Source: Octadecabacter algicola (GTDB taxonomy: Bacteria; Pseudomonadota; Alphaproteobacteria; Rhodobacterales; Rhodobacteraceae). Taken from it: DNA of 64,000 bases. Where the stretch lies: NCBI RefSeq assembly GCF_021532625.1, contig NZ_JAKGAR010000001.1, positions 186,001 to 250,000 on the forward strand, given 5' to 3'. The translations under genes were made by a program, and so were the position numbers. Below the pieces are notes generated by a model. It was not told the DNA's origin, did not search any database, and saw only the letters and a list, made by a program, of their open reading frames with translations. Shown here piece by piece: positions 17,756 through 26,927 of the stretch (position 1 is the stretch's first letter; each line of letters opens with the position of its first letter).

Positions 17756-18162
17756 GTTATGGTGTTTCAGCAGCATTGCAGGCGGCCATATACCAAGCGC
17801 TCTTTGCGGATGTGACGTTGGCGGGATTGGTCGGAACCGACATTTACGATGCTTTGCCATCCGGTGTTGTGCCGTCGCTTTATGTGGCGTTGGGACCGGA
17901 GCTTGCAAAGGATCGGTCTGACAAAACGGGTGGCGGTGCGGAACATGAGTTCACCGTGTCCGTGGTGACCGACAGTTCCGGTTTTGCGGTGGCCAAGAGT
18001 GCGGCGGCGGCCGTGTCGGACGTATTGGTGAATGCCGATCTGACGCTGTCTCGCGGGTCTTTGGTGTCGCTTAATTTTCATCGCGCCAAGGCGGTGCGAG
18101 TAGGTGCGGCTGACGAACGACGGATTGATCTGACGTTTCGGGCAAGAGTCCAGGATGACTGA
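17752..18162 (+). CDS. Gene transfer agent g8, tail terminator (DUF3168 family)
   Basis: A 136-residue protein with the DUF3168 pattern: LQAAIYQALFADVTLAGLVG near the start, IYDALPSGVVPSLYVALGPE and EHEFTVSVVTDSSG. In RcGTA this product caps the tail tube. It overlaps the previous gene by four bases (ATGA) and lies about 50 bases before the tail tube gene. Confidence 0.86.
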   Translation: MSYGVSAALQAAIYQALFADVTLAGLVGTDIYDALPSGVVPSLYVALGPELAKDRSDKTGGGAEHEFTVSVVTDSSGFAVAKSAAAAVSDVLVNADLTLSRGSLVSLNFHRAKAVRVGAADERRIDLTFRARVQDD

Positions 18163-18211
18163 CCGCCTGTCTTAAGGCGTATAATTTTCAAACACTTATG
18201 GAGTATTCGAT

Positions 18212-18628
18212 ATGGTAGCTCAGAACGGCAAGGATCTGTTGGTCAAGATCGATATGACTGGCGGAGGCCAGTTTGAAACGGCCGCGGGTTTGCGGGCCAC
18301 GCGGATCAATTTCAATGCAGAAACTGTTGATGTGACGTCTTTGGACAGCACGGGTGGGTGGCGCGAAGTGCTTGGGACGGCGGGTGTAAAATCTGCGTCG
18401 ATTAGCGGCTCGGGCGTGTTCAAGGATGAGGCCACCGACGAGCGGGTGCGTGAGATGTTCTTTGCGGGGGATACACCTAACTTTCAGGTGATCGTGCCAG
18501 ACTTTGGCACAATGGAGGGGCCGTTTTTGGTCAGCTCAATAGAGTATTCCGGTTCACATAACGGAGAGGCGACTTACGAGATGTCACTGACGTCGGCGGG
18601 TCAAATTACGTTCACGGCGTTCCCATAA
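18212..18628 (+). CDS. Gene transfer agent g9, major tail tube protein
   Basis: Tail tube subunit of the TP901-1 major tail protein family, 138 residues. Landmarks are NGKDLLVKIDMTGGGQFETA, TSLDSTGGWREVLGTAGVKS, SGSGVFKDEATDERVREMFF and the end YEMSLTSAGQITFTAF. A TATGGAG-like ribosome binding site precedes the ATG at 18212. The stop overlaps the next ATG by one base. Confidence 0.92.
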   Translation: MVAQNGKDLLVKIDMTGGGQFETAAGLRATRINFNAETVDVTSLDSTGGWREVLGTAGVKSASISGSGVFKDEATDERVREMFFAGDTPNFQVIVPDFGTMEGPFLVSSIEYSGSHNGEATYEMSLTSAGQITFTAFP

Positions 18629-18951
18629 TGCAGGACAGTCTGGCAAACCCGTGGCGCGGTGAGGTGTCCCTGTCGATTGATGGGGTGACCTACACCTGCA
18701 AGCTAACGCTTGGCGCGTTGGCGGAACTGGAGGCGAACCTTGGCACGGATACACTGGTCGGCTTGGTGAAACGCTTCGAGAGCGGCGGGTTTTCTACGCG
18801 CGATGTCTTGGCTTTGGTCGTCGCTGGATTGCGTGGCGGGGGCTGGTGCGGATCGGCGGCTGATTTGGTCAGTGCGCAGATCGAGGGCGGGATCGTGCGG
18901 GCAGCAGAGGCGGCTGCCGAGCTACTGGCACGTGCGTTTGCAACCTCATGA
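18628..18951 (+). CDS. Gene transfer agent g10, tail assembly chaperone-type protein
   Basis: A 107-residue protein starting MQDSLANPWRGEVSLSIDGV, with LGALAELEANLGTDTLVGLV in the middle and a C-terminal Ala-rich helix. It matches the GTA gp10 family found between tail tube and tape measure genes, which by position and size acts as a tail assembly chaperone. It overlaps the next gene by ATGA. Confidence 0.86.
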   Translation: MQDSLANPWRGEVSLSIDGVTYTCKLTLGALAELEANLGTDTLVGLVKRFESGGFSTRDVLALVVAGLRGGGWCGSAADLVSAQIEGGIVRAAEAAAELLARAFATS

Positions 18952-19169
18952 AAGGGTCTGATGGCGGCTTTGATTGGCCCGTGTTGCTGCGGGTTGCACT
19001 TAAGGGACTGGGGTTAAAGCCAGATGAGTTTTGGGCACTGACGCCCGCCGAATTCTGGTTGCTTTTGGGAGACGACGCAGGGGCGATGCCGATGGGGCGC
19101 AATCGTTTGGATGAATTGAGCCGAAGCTACCCTGACGGGGGAAGCGGCAAAGGAGAAGACGATGGATGA
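18948..19169 (+). CDS. Gene transfer agent g10.1, second tail assembly chaperone
   Basis: A 73-residue protein containing FDWPVLLRVALKGLGLKPDE and FWALTPAEFWLLLGDDAG, the pattern of the small family following gp10 in Rhodobacterales gene transfer agents. It is the likely counterpart of the frameshifted C-terminal half of phage G/GT chaperones, here a separate gene entered through an ATGA overlap. It also overlaps the tape measure gene start by eight bases. Confidence 0.85.
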   Translation: MKGSDGGFDWPVLLRVALKGLGLKPDEFWALTPAEFWLLLGDDAGAMPMGRNRLDELSRSYPDGGSGKGEDDG

Positions 19170-19821
19170 TATCGACGGGCTTGATGCCCTGGAAAGCGAA
19201 GCCAAGGCGCTTGAGACCACATTGGGGTCGGTCACAGTTATGACCGATGCCTTTGAGGGGCAACTGAGCCGGATGAAGGCTACGCTGGGGGATACCACGC
19301 GGGATCTGGGTAATTTGGAGCGCGGCTTTTCGGGGGGATTGCGCAAGGCGTTTGATGGTTTGGTCTTTGACGGCAATTCGTTGTCGGACGCTTTGGCGAC
19401 TGTTGGTCAGGCGATGTCGCGTACAGTCTATAACAATGCGATCTCTCCGGTGACGGACCATTTTGGCGGCATCCTTGCGGGGGGCGTCAATTCATTGGTG
19501 TCGAGCCTGATGCCGTTCGAAAAGGGTGGGGCGATCAGTCAGGGTCGCGTGACGCCCTTCGCAAAAGGCGGTGTGGTGTCGGGGGCGACGACTTTTGCGA
19601 TGCGTGGCGGCACGGGGTTGATGGGTGAAGCGGGGCCGGAGGCCATCATGCCATTGTCCCGAGGTGCTGATGGCAGCCTTGGCGTCAAAGCGCAGGGCGG
19701 GCAGGCCGTTAATGTCACCATGAATATCTCAACGCCAGACGTGGCTGGATTTCAACGAAGCCAGAGCCAGATTGCGGCTTCGCTTGGCCGCGCGTTGGGC
19801 CGTGCTCAACGTAATCGCTAG
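19162..19821 (+). CDS. Gene transfer agent g11, short tape measure protein
   Basis: A 219-residue protein with a helical N-terminal half (LDALESEAKALETTLGSVTV), a hydrophobic Ser/Ala/Gly middle, and the Gly-rich stretch GGTGLMGEAGPEAIMPLSRG, which is typical of tape measure C-termini. It sets tail length; its small size fits the short tail of gene transfer agents. It follows the two chaperone genes as in siphophages. Close to the length of the RcGTA homologue, so not truncated. Confidence 0.88.
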   Translation: MDDIDGLDALESEAKALETTLGSVTVMTDAFEGQLSRMKATLGDTTRDLGNLERGFSGGLRKAFDGLVFDGNSLSDALATVGQAMSRTVYNNAISPVTDHFGGILAGGVNSLVSSLMPFEKGGAISQGRVTPFAKGGVVSGATTFAMRGGTGLMGEAGPEAIMPLSRGADGSLGVKAQGGQAVNVTMNISTPDVAGFQRSQSQIAASLGRALGRAQRNR

Positions 19822-19836
19822 GACGGGAGTAAGAAC

Positions 19837-20469
19837 ATGAGTTTCCATGAGGTAAGGTTTCCGACAGATCTCAGTTTTGGGGCGCTTGGTGGACCGGAGC
19901 GGCGTACAGAGATTGTGACGTTGGCCAATGGGTTTGAAGAACGCAACACGCCGTGGGCGCATTCGCGCCGCCGTTTTGATGCGGGCATGGGGTTGCGGTC
20001 GCTTGATGATATCGAGGTATTGGTGGCGTTTTTTGAAGCGCGCCAGGGCCAGATGTACGGGTTTCGCTGGAAGGATTGGTCGGATTATCGATCCGCGAAA
20101 CCTAGTCGCGAAATCACTGGCGGCGACCAGTTGATCGGCTTGGGAGACGAGGTCGTTTCGGAGTTTCAGATTATTAAGAATTACGCGTCTGGTACAGCAA
20201 ATTATGCACGGCCGATTACCAAGCTTGTCGTGGGGACAGTGCAAATTTCTGTCAGTGGGGATCCGCAGACAGAAGGTGTGGATTACAGCGTTGATTTGAA
20301 CACGGGCATTGTGACGTTTGATCATCCGCCGGATGTGCAGGCCGAGATTACCGCAGGCTATGAGTTCGATGTGCCTGCGCGGTTTGATACGGACTCGATC
20401 ATCACGTCGATGGCAACGTTTCAGGCCGGTGAGGTCCCCGATGTACCCGTTATTGAGGTGCGGTTATGA
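19837..20469 (+). CDS. Gene transfer agent g12, distal tail protein (DUF2460 family)
   Basis: A 210-residue protein with the DUF2460 features: MSFHEVRFPTDLSFGALGGP at the start, GFEERNTPWAHSRRRFDAGM, FFEARQGQMYGFRWKDWSDY, and the end PARFDTDSIITSMATFQAGE. It forms the ring joining tail tube to hub. It overlaps the next gene by four bases. Confidence 0.92.
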   Translation: MSFHEVRFPTDLSFGALGGPERRTEIVTLANGFEERNTPWAHSRRRFDAGMGLRSLDDIEVLVAFFEARQGQMYGFRWKDWSDYRSAKPSREITGGDQLIGLGDEVVSEFQIIKNYASGTANYARPITKLVVGTVQISVSGDPQTEGVDYSVDLNTGIVTFDHPPDVQAEITAGYEFDVPARFDTDSIITSMATFQAGEVPDVPVIEVRL

Positions 20470-21356
20470 GTACGTTTCAGGACCATTTGGAAACCGGTGT
20501 CACCACGTTGGCACGATGCTGGGCTGTGACACGGCGGGATGGCACGGCCTATGGGTTCACGGACCATGATTGTACTTTGAGCTTTGACGGCGTGACGTTC
20601 AAAGCAGATGCAGGGATGACAGCGCGGGCGATCATGGCGGCGACGGGGCTGTCCGTTGATAATTCGGAGGCCATGGGCGCGCTGAGTGATGCTGCGATAA
20701 CCGAGGCAGACATTGAGGCAGGCCGATTTGACGGCGCCGAGGTTAAGGCGTGGTTGGTCAATTGGGCGGATTTGGACATGAGGGTTGTGCGGTTCGCCGG
20801 AACAATTGGCGAGCTGCGTCGCATGGGAGGCGCGTTTCATGCTGAATTGCGCGGCTTGACCGAGATCCTTAATCAGCCGCAAGGCCGTGTGTATCAAACG
20901 CCCTGTTCGGCGATCCTTGGGGATGGAAAATGTCAATTTGATCTGGCTGCGGATGGGTTTTCCACGGACGTCGCGGTCGAGGCCTTGGAAGACGATCGAA
21001 GGTTCAGGTTTGAGGCTATGAACGATTTTGAACCTGCATGGTTCGAACGTGGGCGCATTCGTGTTCTGAGCGGCGCGGCCGAAGGGCTTGTGGGCGTGAT
21101 CAAGCGTGATCGAATTGTTGGCAATGTACGGGAAGTTGAAATCTGGGAAGCTTTTCGAGCGTTGATAGAAGAGGGTGACATGATCCGGCTTGAAGCGGGG
21201 TGTGACAAACATGCGGCGACGTGCCGGACGAAATTCGACAACTTTCTTAATTTTCGCGGATTTCTCGATATTCCTGGCGATGATTGGTTGGTGAGCTCTC
21301 CGGTCAGTAGCATAGATAATGGTGGCGGCAGTTTGCGCCGTGACGACATCGTATGA
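20466..21356 (+). CDS. Gene transfer agent g13, hub protein (DUF2163 family)
   Basis: A 296-residue baseplate hub protein. The N-terminal DUF2163 half starts STFQDHLETGVTTLARCWAV, and the C-terminal half ends in FLNFRGFLDIPGDDW. Four cysteines are placed as two pairs (TPCSAILGDGKC and GCDKHAATC). From the published RcGTA structure I recall an iron-sulfur cluster bound by hub cysteines, and these four would fit; that is recollection, not shown here. Overlaps both neighbours by four bases. Confidence 0.92.
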   Translation: MSTFQDHLETGVTTLARCWAVTRRDGTAYGFTDHDCTLSFDGVTFKADAGMTARAIMAATGLSVDNSEAMGALSDAAITEADIEAGRFDGAEVKAWLVNWADLDMRVVRFAGTIGELRRMGGAFHAELRGLTEILNQPQGRVYQTPCSAILGDGKCQFDLAADGFSTDVAVEALEDDRRFRFEAMNDFEPAWFERGRIRVLSGAAEGLVGVIKRDRIVGNVREVEIWEAFRALIEEGDMIRLEAGCDKHAATCRTKFDNFLNFRGFLDIPGDDWLVSSPVSSIDNGGGSLRRDDIV

Positions 21357-21784
21357 GTGCACTTGTATCTGCAGCACGGGACTGGATTGGCACTCCGTAC
21401 GTGCATCAAGCTGCGCGGCGCGGTGCAGGGTGTGACTGCCTTGGTCTGTTGCGCGGTGTCTGGGCCGAAGTGAGTGGAACGCCTGTTTTGGCTGTTCCGC
21501 CCTACACGCCCGATTGGTCTGAACCACAAGGCGATGAAGTGTTGTGGCGCGGTGCTGTGAAACACCTGCGCCGCAAAGCTAAAACAGACGCCGCTGCAGG
21601 TGATGTTCTGTTGTTCCGGATGCGGCACGGGGCGGTCGCCAAACATGTCGGGATGCAGGCTGAGATCGGCCCGCGCCCAACTTTTATTCATGCGTATCAG
21701 GGACATGGAGTACGCGAAAGCGCGCTAACATCTCCGTGGGAACGGCGCCTTGTGGCACGGTTCGCTTTCCCTGATCGCCTATAA
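21353..21784 (+). CDS. Gene transfer agent g14, NlpC/P60 cell-wall peptidase
   Basis: A 143-residue tail-tip peptidase that opens peptidoglycan for DNA delivery. Near the start is WIGTPYVHQAARRGAGCDCL with the catalytic Cys29 in DCLG. The catalytic His lies in AVAKHVGM, with a polar residue downstream in FIHAYQGHG. The position between hub and megatron genes matches RcGTA, where the enzyme sits in the tail tip. Confidence 0.92.
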   Translation: MSALVSAARDWIGTPYVHQAARRGAGCDCLGLLRGVWAEVSGTPVLAVPPYTPDWSEPQGDEVLWRGAVKHLRRKAKTDAAAGDVLLFRMRHGAVAKHVGMQAEIGPRPTFIHAYQGHGVRESALTSPWERRLVARFAFPDRL

Positions 21785-21801
21785 CATAAGGTCTGTTTTT
21801 C

Positions 21802-24800
21802 ATGGCAACGATTGTACTTTCGGCGGCGGGCATGGCGCTTGGTGGATCTGTAGGCGGCACGGTATTGGGTCTTGGTATGGGCGCGATTGGGCGTGCGGCC
21901 GGGGCATCTTTGGGCAGCCTAATTGACCAACGGATATTGGGGGGAGGCGCGGATGCCGTTGAAACCGGACGCGTGGATCGTTTCCGGCTGACAGGCGCGA
22001 GCGAAGGCGCGGCGATGAACCACGTTTATGGGCGGATGCGCATTGCGGGACAGGTCATCTGGGCAACCCAGTTCGTGGAATCCAGCGTTACGAGCGGTGG
22101 TGGCAAAGGTGGTCGGAGTCGAGCTGCGACTAAAACGTACAGTTACAGCGTGTCGCTAGCGATTGCATTGTGTGAAGGCGAGATTTCGCGGGTCGGACGG
22201 ATCTGGGCGGATGGCGAAGAAATCGCCCGTGATGACCTAAATATGCGCATATACACGGGGTCTGAGGATCAACTGCCAGACCCAAAGATGGAAGCCGTCG
22301 AAGGGGCGGGGCTGGTGCCAGCCTACCGTGGGACTGCTTACGTGGTTTTAGAGGATCTGGACCTCGGACAATTTAGCAATCGTGTTCCACAGTTTTCCTT
22401 TGAAGTCATGCGGCCGGGGCCCGGCGATGCCGATATACATGACGACATGAACGAGCTTGTCACAGGCGTCGCTTTGGTGCCCGGAACGGGCGAATACGCA
22501 TTGGCAACAACGCCTGTGACCTTGTCCAAAGGGTTTGGCGTACGTGAGTCTACCAATGTGAACACGCCGGCAGGTAAAACCGATTATCTGGTGTCGATGG
22601 AGGCTTTGGAAGAAGAGTTGCCCAATTGCGGTTCCGTCACCATGGTCGTGTCTTGGTTTGGCAACGATCTGCGGTGCGGGGACTGTCAGGTCATACCGAA
22701 AGTCGAACAGACTGAAACGGACGGCAATGAAATGGCGTGGGCTGTGTCGGGTGTTTCGCGTGAGGGTGCTGATGTCGTGCCAAGCGACGCAGGACGACCC
22801 GTTTATGGCGGTACCCCTGCGGATGCGGCCGTTCTTGAGGCGCTTAAGGATATGGCTGAGCGTGGCAAACGGGCGGTCTTTTATCCATTCATTTTGATGG
22901 AACAGCAGGCAGGAAACACATTGCTTGACCCTTGGACCGGCGAAGAGGGGCAGCCTAGCTTACCGTGGCGCGGGCGGATTACCACATCACTGGCCCCGAC
23001 GGTTAATGGCACGCCAGATCAAACGGCAGTTGCGGATGCAGAGGTTGCGGCATTCTTTGGTCAAGCTGTGGCTACGGATTTCACGGTTTCGGGAGAAACT
23101 ATTGTCTATTCGGGTCCTGCGGAGTGGTCTTATCGCCGTTTCATACTTCATTACGCGCATTTATGCGCACTGGCAGGCGATGTGGATGCGTTTTGTATTG
23201 GATCTGAAATGCGGTCCCTGACCCAAATTCGGGGCGCAAATGGTTTTCCTGCGGTGAAGGCGATGATTGATCTGGCTGGCGATGTTCGCGAAATCTTGGG
23301 GCCGGATGTGAAGATCGGATATGCGTCTGATTGGTCCGAATACCACGGATATCAGCCCAGTGGCACGGCGGATAAACTGTTTCATCTTGACCCGTTGTGG
23401 GCGTGTGAAGATATCGATTTCATTGGAATTGATAACTACATGCCGCTGTCTGACTGGCGCGAGGGTGACGGTCATTTGGACGCCGAGTTCGAGTCGATAT
23501 ACAACCTTGAGTATCTTCGCGGGAACGTAGAGGGCGGCGAAGGCTATGACTGGTATTACCATTCTCCCGAGGCCATGGCCGCGCAGATCCGCACTCCGAT
23601 CACGGACGGAGACGGCGAACCTTGGGTTTGGCGGTATAAGGACCTTCGCAATTGGTGGCTGAATGCGCACCATGAACGTGTTGATGGCGTGCGTGCAACG
23701 CTACCGACAGTGTGGGCACCTGGTAGTAAGCCGATTTGGTTCACGGAAATCGGCTGCGCTGCGGTGGATAAGGCCACGAACGAACCCAACAAGTTTGTTG
23801 ACCCTAAATCGTCGGAATCTGCCTTGCCGCGTGCATCGAATGGAATTCGAGATGATTATATCCAGCTGCAATACCTGCGCGCTATTTACGGGCACTACAA
23901 CGACCCCGATCTAAATCCTGTGTCGGATGTCACAGGAGTTCGAATGGTGGACACAGACCGTATTCATGTTTGGGCATGGGATGCGCGACCGTTTCCGGCG
24001 TTCCCTGGTAATGGGGCGCTGTGGTCTGACAATGTGAACTATTCTCGGGGGCATTGGATCAATGGCAGGGCGTCGACACGGCCTTTGTCATCGGTCGTTG
24101 CCGAAATCTGTGAACGGGCTGGTGTGACGGACATTGATGTTACAGCGCTGCATGGCATTGTTCGCGGTTACTGTGTGGATGACGTGACAACCGCGCGATC
24201 CGCGCTGCAGCCATTGATGATGGCCTATGGGTTTGATGCGATCGAAAGGGATGGCGTCTTGGTGTTTCGTACGCGTGGCGCGCGGTTGGACGCAGAAGTA
24301 AGCGAAGATCAACTTGTCTATGAGTATGACGCTGAGGGCGCGATTGAATTAACCCGTGCTCAGGAACCTGAAATCGCGGGGCGTGTTCGTGTCGGTTTCG
24401 TTGAATCGGATGCAGATTACGAAGTGCGCACCTCTGAGGCGGTGTTCCCTGATGACCGCAGCCTCACGACGAGTGCGTCGGAACTTCCGTTGGTTCTGAC
24501 CAGTGCAGAAGGGCAACGTATCGCTGAACGTTGGTTGTTAGAAGCCCGCGTGGCGCGTGACACAGCGCGGCTGACCTTGCCGCCGTCCTTGATGCACGTC
24601 GGGGCTGGGGATGTCATCAGCCTGCCAGATGGCCACGGCGATGGGTTGTTTCGTGTAGATCAGTCCGAGCAAACGGATCGGCAAGCTCTGGACGTTGTCC
24701 GCATCGAACCTGCCGTCTATGAACCGCAAGACGTCCCAGAGCGCACGTTTAACTTGCGCAGCTTTGTGCCTCCGGTTCCGGTGGAGTTGATGTTGATGGA

Positions 24801-25704
24801 TTTGCCACTGCTGAGTGGCGATGAAGACCCTGTTGCGCCTTATGTGGCAACTTCTGGGGTGCCATGGCCCGGCTCAGTCGCTCTTTATTCAGCGACACAA
24901 GATGCTGGGTACGATGTAAACCGTCTGGTGACGTCTTCATCGGTGATGGGCGTTACGCAAACCGTGATGAACCATGCGCCAACAGGGCGTTATGATCGTG
25001 GCCCCGCGTTACAGGTGCAGCTCATTCGCGGTGATTTACAGTCGGTTTCGACGGATCAAATCCTTGGAGGAGCGAACGTGGCGGTGATTGGTGACGGGTC
25101 CGCTAATAACTGGGAGGTGTTTCAATTCGCAGAGGCTAATATCATCGACGAGAACACCTATGAGATTACGATGCGTTTGCGCGGACAAGCGGGCAGTGAT
25201 GGAATTGCGCCGGATGAATGGCCGGTCGGGTCGATCGTTTTGCTGCTCAACGGGGCACCCGAGCAAATCTCGTTGGCGTCCTCGGCGCGCGGGGTTGAGC
25301 AGCACTTCCGCTATGGTCCGGGGGCACGGCCGTTGAGTGACCCGAGCTATCAATACCGCACGGAAACATTTTCGGGCAACGGGTTGCGGCCATATCGTGT
25401 GGCCCATCTGCGCAAACAGGAAAACGGAGCAGACCTTGGCGTGACTTGGGTGCGGCGGACGCGAAAAGATGGCGACAGTTGGGATAGTGAAGATGTTCCC
25501 TTGTCCGAAGCATTTGAACGCTACGCGGTTCGGGTGTTCAAGGATGGTGTTCAGATGCGCGAAGTTTCTGTTTCCGATCCCAGCTGGACCTATACGTCGG
25601 CGATGCAAACAGCCGACGGGACGGGCGAAATCCGCATTGATGTCGCTCAGGTGTCTGACGTTTATGGTGAGGGCCCCGTTGCAACGACGACGTTTTCGAC
25701 CTGA
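21802..25704 (+). CDS. Gene transfer agent g15, baseplate megatron / host-contact protein
   Basis: A 1300-residue protein at the tail tip that contacts the recipient cell and guides DNA ejection. The N-terminus is Gly/Ala-rich and amphipathic (ALGGSVGGTVLGLGMGAIGR), resembling a membrane-penetrating segment. A glycoside hydrolase/TIM-barrel-like region follows in the middle third (DFIGIDNYMPLSDWREGDGH, IWFTEIGCAAVDKATNEPNK). The later part is the putative phage tail domain (RAQEPEIAGRVRVGFVESDA, PPSLMHVGAGDVISLPDGHG). Architecture is as in RcGTA g15. The stop overlaps the next ATG by one base. Confidence 0.94.
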   Translation: MATIVLSAAGMALGGSVGGTVLGLGMGAIGRAAGASLGSLIDQRILGGGADAVETGRVDRFRLTGASEGAAMNHVYGRMRIAGQVIWATQFVESSVTSGGGKGGRSRAATKTYSYSVSLAIALCEGEISRVGRIWADGEEIARDDLNMRIYTGSEDQLPDPKMEAVEGAGLVPAYRGTAYVVLEDLDLGQFSNRVPQFSFEVMRPGPGDADIHDDMNELVTGVALVPGTGEYALATTPVTLSKGFGVRESTNVNTPAGKTDYLVSMEALEEELPNCGSVTMVVSWFGNDLRCGDCQVIPKVEQTETDGNEMAWAVSGVSREGADVVPSDAGRPVYGGTPADAAVLEALKDMAERGKRAVFYPFILMEQQAGNTLLDPWTGEEGQPSLPWRGRITTSLAPTVNGTPDQTAVADAEVAAFFGQAVATDFTVSGETIVYSGPAEWSYRRFILHYAHLCALAGDVDAFCIGSEMRSLTQIRGANGFPAVKAMIDLAGDVREILGPDVKIGYASDWSEYHGYQPSGTADKLFHLDPLWACEDIDFIGIDNYMPLSDWREGDGHLDAEFESIYNLEYLRGNVEGGEGYDWYYHSPEAMAAQIRTPITDGDGEPWVWRYKDLRNWWLNAHHERVDGVRATLPTVWAPGSKPIWFTEIGCAAVDKATNEPNKFVDPKSSESALPRASNGIRDDYIQLQYLRAIYGHYNDPDLNPVSDVTGVRMVDTDRIHVWAWDARPFPAFPGNGALWSDNVNYSRGHWINGRASTRPLSSVVAEICERAGVTDIDVTALHGIVRGYCVDDVTTARSALQPLMMAYGFDAIERDGVLVFRTRGARLDAEVSEDQLVYEYDAEGAIELTRAQEPEIAGRVRVGFVESDADYEVRTSEAVFPDDRSLTTSASELPLVLTSAEGQRIAERWLLEARVARDTARLTLPPSLMHVGAGDVISLPDGHGDGLFRVDQSEQTDRQALDVVRIEPAVYEPQDVPERTFNLRSFVPPVPVELMLMDLPLLSGDEDPVAPYVATSGVPWPGSVALYSATQDAGYDVNRLVTSSSVMGVTQTVMNHAPTGRYDRGPALQVQLIRGDLQSVSTDQILGGANVAVIGDGSANNWEVFQFAEANIIDENTYEITMRLRGQAGSDGIAPDEWPVGSIVLLLNGAPEQISLASSARGVEQHFRYGPGARPLSDPSYQYRTETFSGNGLRPYRVAHLRKQENGADLGVTWVRRTRKDGDSWDSEDVPLSEAFERYAVRVFKDGVQMREVSVSDPSWTYTSAMQTADGTGEIRIDVAQVSDVYGEGPVATTTFST

Positions 25705-26012
25705 TGCGACAGGTCGGCCTAACTGATCTAGACCTTGCAGCCCGCGTGCTTTTGGCTGCTCCGCCGGAGGCATGGCCTGATCTTGCCTCAACACTTGTAG
25801 AGGATGCGCATGTCGCGGATTTATGGCGGAAACGCTACGCAACGGCGCATCCGAACGGTGGAACGGGGTCATTATACGCCCAAGCGGCTTTGTATCCTCG
25901 GTCGCGAATAGGTGGCTGTTCTAAGCCGTACTGCATGGCGATGGCTGCGGTTTTGGAGGCGCTGCAGGCATGGCGAAACCGTGTATCCAAAAGATCAAAT
26001 CACGAAAAGTGA
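25704..26012 (+). CDS. Small conserved protein at the end of the gene transfer agent operon
   Basis: A 102-residue soluble protein: RQVGLTDLDLAARVLLAAPP, then WPDLASTLVEDAHVADLWRK, then a Gly-rich middle (HPNGGTGSLYAQAALYP). The start overlaps the g15 stop by one base (TGATG), so it is translated with g15. I believe related small genes occur at this position in other Rhodobacteraceae (a DUF7742-like family), but that rests on memory. Function unknown. Confidence 0.75.
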   Translation: MRQVGLTDLDLAARVLLAAPPEAWPDLASTLVEDAHVADLWRKRYATAHPNGGTGSLYAQAALYPRSRIGGCSKPYCMAMAAVLEALQAWRNRVSKRSNHEK

Positions 26013-26087
26013 TCGATCTCTTCACGGGATTATTCTTGGAGTTCAGGCTCCATATGCGGTAGGACGAACCTGAAAGAGAGGTGCGCT

Positions 26088-26906
26088 ATGGCCCAGACCA
26101 ACCCAAAATTGACAACTGTCGATCCAGTTTGGCAGCGCATTTGCGACGAAGCCCAGGCTGCGATTCATGATGAACCGCTGATCGGCGGTTTCGTTCACGC
26201 ATCGGTTTTGCACCACACATCTTTGGAAAACGCGCTCGCCTATCGCATTTCGATGAAACTGTCCTCGCCGGATATGTCCGATCAGATGCTTCGCGAGATT
26301 GCGGATCGCGCCTATGCGGCGGAACCAGCCATCGTGGACAGTGCCCGCGCGGATATCGTGGCGATCTTTGATCGCGACCCCGCGTGCCTGCGTTTCCTGC
26401 AGCCTTTGTTGTTTTTTAAGGGCTTCCAAGCCGTTCAGGCGTTTCGTTTGGGGAACTTTCTTTGGAAAGAGGGCCGCAAAGATCTGGCCTATTTTGTGCA
26501 GATGCGCGTGTCCGAGATTTTCGGCGTGGATATTCACCCAGGCGCGACCATCGGCAAAGGTCTGATGATTGACCACGCCCATTCGATCGTGATCGGCGAA
26601 ACCGCCGTGGTCGGGGATAATGTTTCTATGCTGCACTCTGTCACGCTGGGCGGCACAGGCAAAGAAGAAGAAGACCGTCACCCCAAGATTGGCGACGGGG
26701 TTTTGATCGGCGCTGGCGCGCACGTCTTGGGCAATATCAAGATCGGCCATTGCAGCCGAATTGCGGCGGGTTCTGTTGTTCTTGCTGACGTGGAGCCAAA
26801 CAAAACCGTTGCAGGAGTCCCGGCGAAAATCGTCGGCGAAGCGGGTTGTTCACAGCCATCCGTATCCATGGATCAGCTTTTGGTTGGTTGCGGCGGCTGC
26901 AGCTAA
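26088..26906 (+). CDS. cysE: Serine O-acetyltransferase
   Basis: Acetylates L-serine with acetyl-CoA, the first step of cysteine synthesis. The 272 residues comprise a helical N-terminal domain and a left-handed beta-helix of hexapeptide repeats from about residue 155: GVDIHPGATIGKGLMIDHAH, then DNVSMLHSVTLGGTGKEEED, then GAGAHVLGNIKIGH and VAGVPAKIVG. Catalytic His residues lie in HPGATIG and DHAHSIVIG. Single gene downstream of the gene transfer agent operon and convergent with the AhpD-like gene. Confidence 0.95.
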   Translation: MAQTNPKLTTVDPVWQRICDEAQAAIHDEPLIGGFVHASVLHHTSLENALAYRISMKLSSPDMSDQMLREIADRAYAAEPAIVDSARADIVAIFDRDPACLRFLQPLLFFKGFQAVQAFRLGNFLWKEGRKDLAYFVQMRVSEIFGVDIHPGATIGKGLMIDHAHSIVIGETAVVGDNVSMLHSVTLGGTGKEEEDRHPKIGDGVLIGAGAHVLGNIKIGHCSRIAAGSVVLADVEPNKTVAGVPAKIVGEAGCSQPSVSMDQLLVGCGGCS

Positions 26907-26927
26907 GCCGCTAATGGGTTGACCAGC

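Noticed and set aside
11718-26012. Prophage
   Set aside because: No integrase, attachment site, repressor, replication or lysis genes; gene order matches RcGTA exactly.
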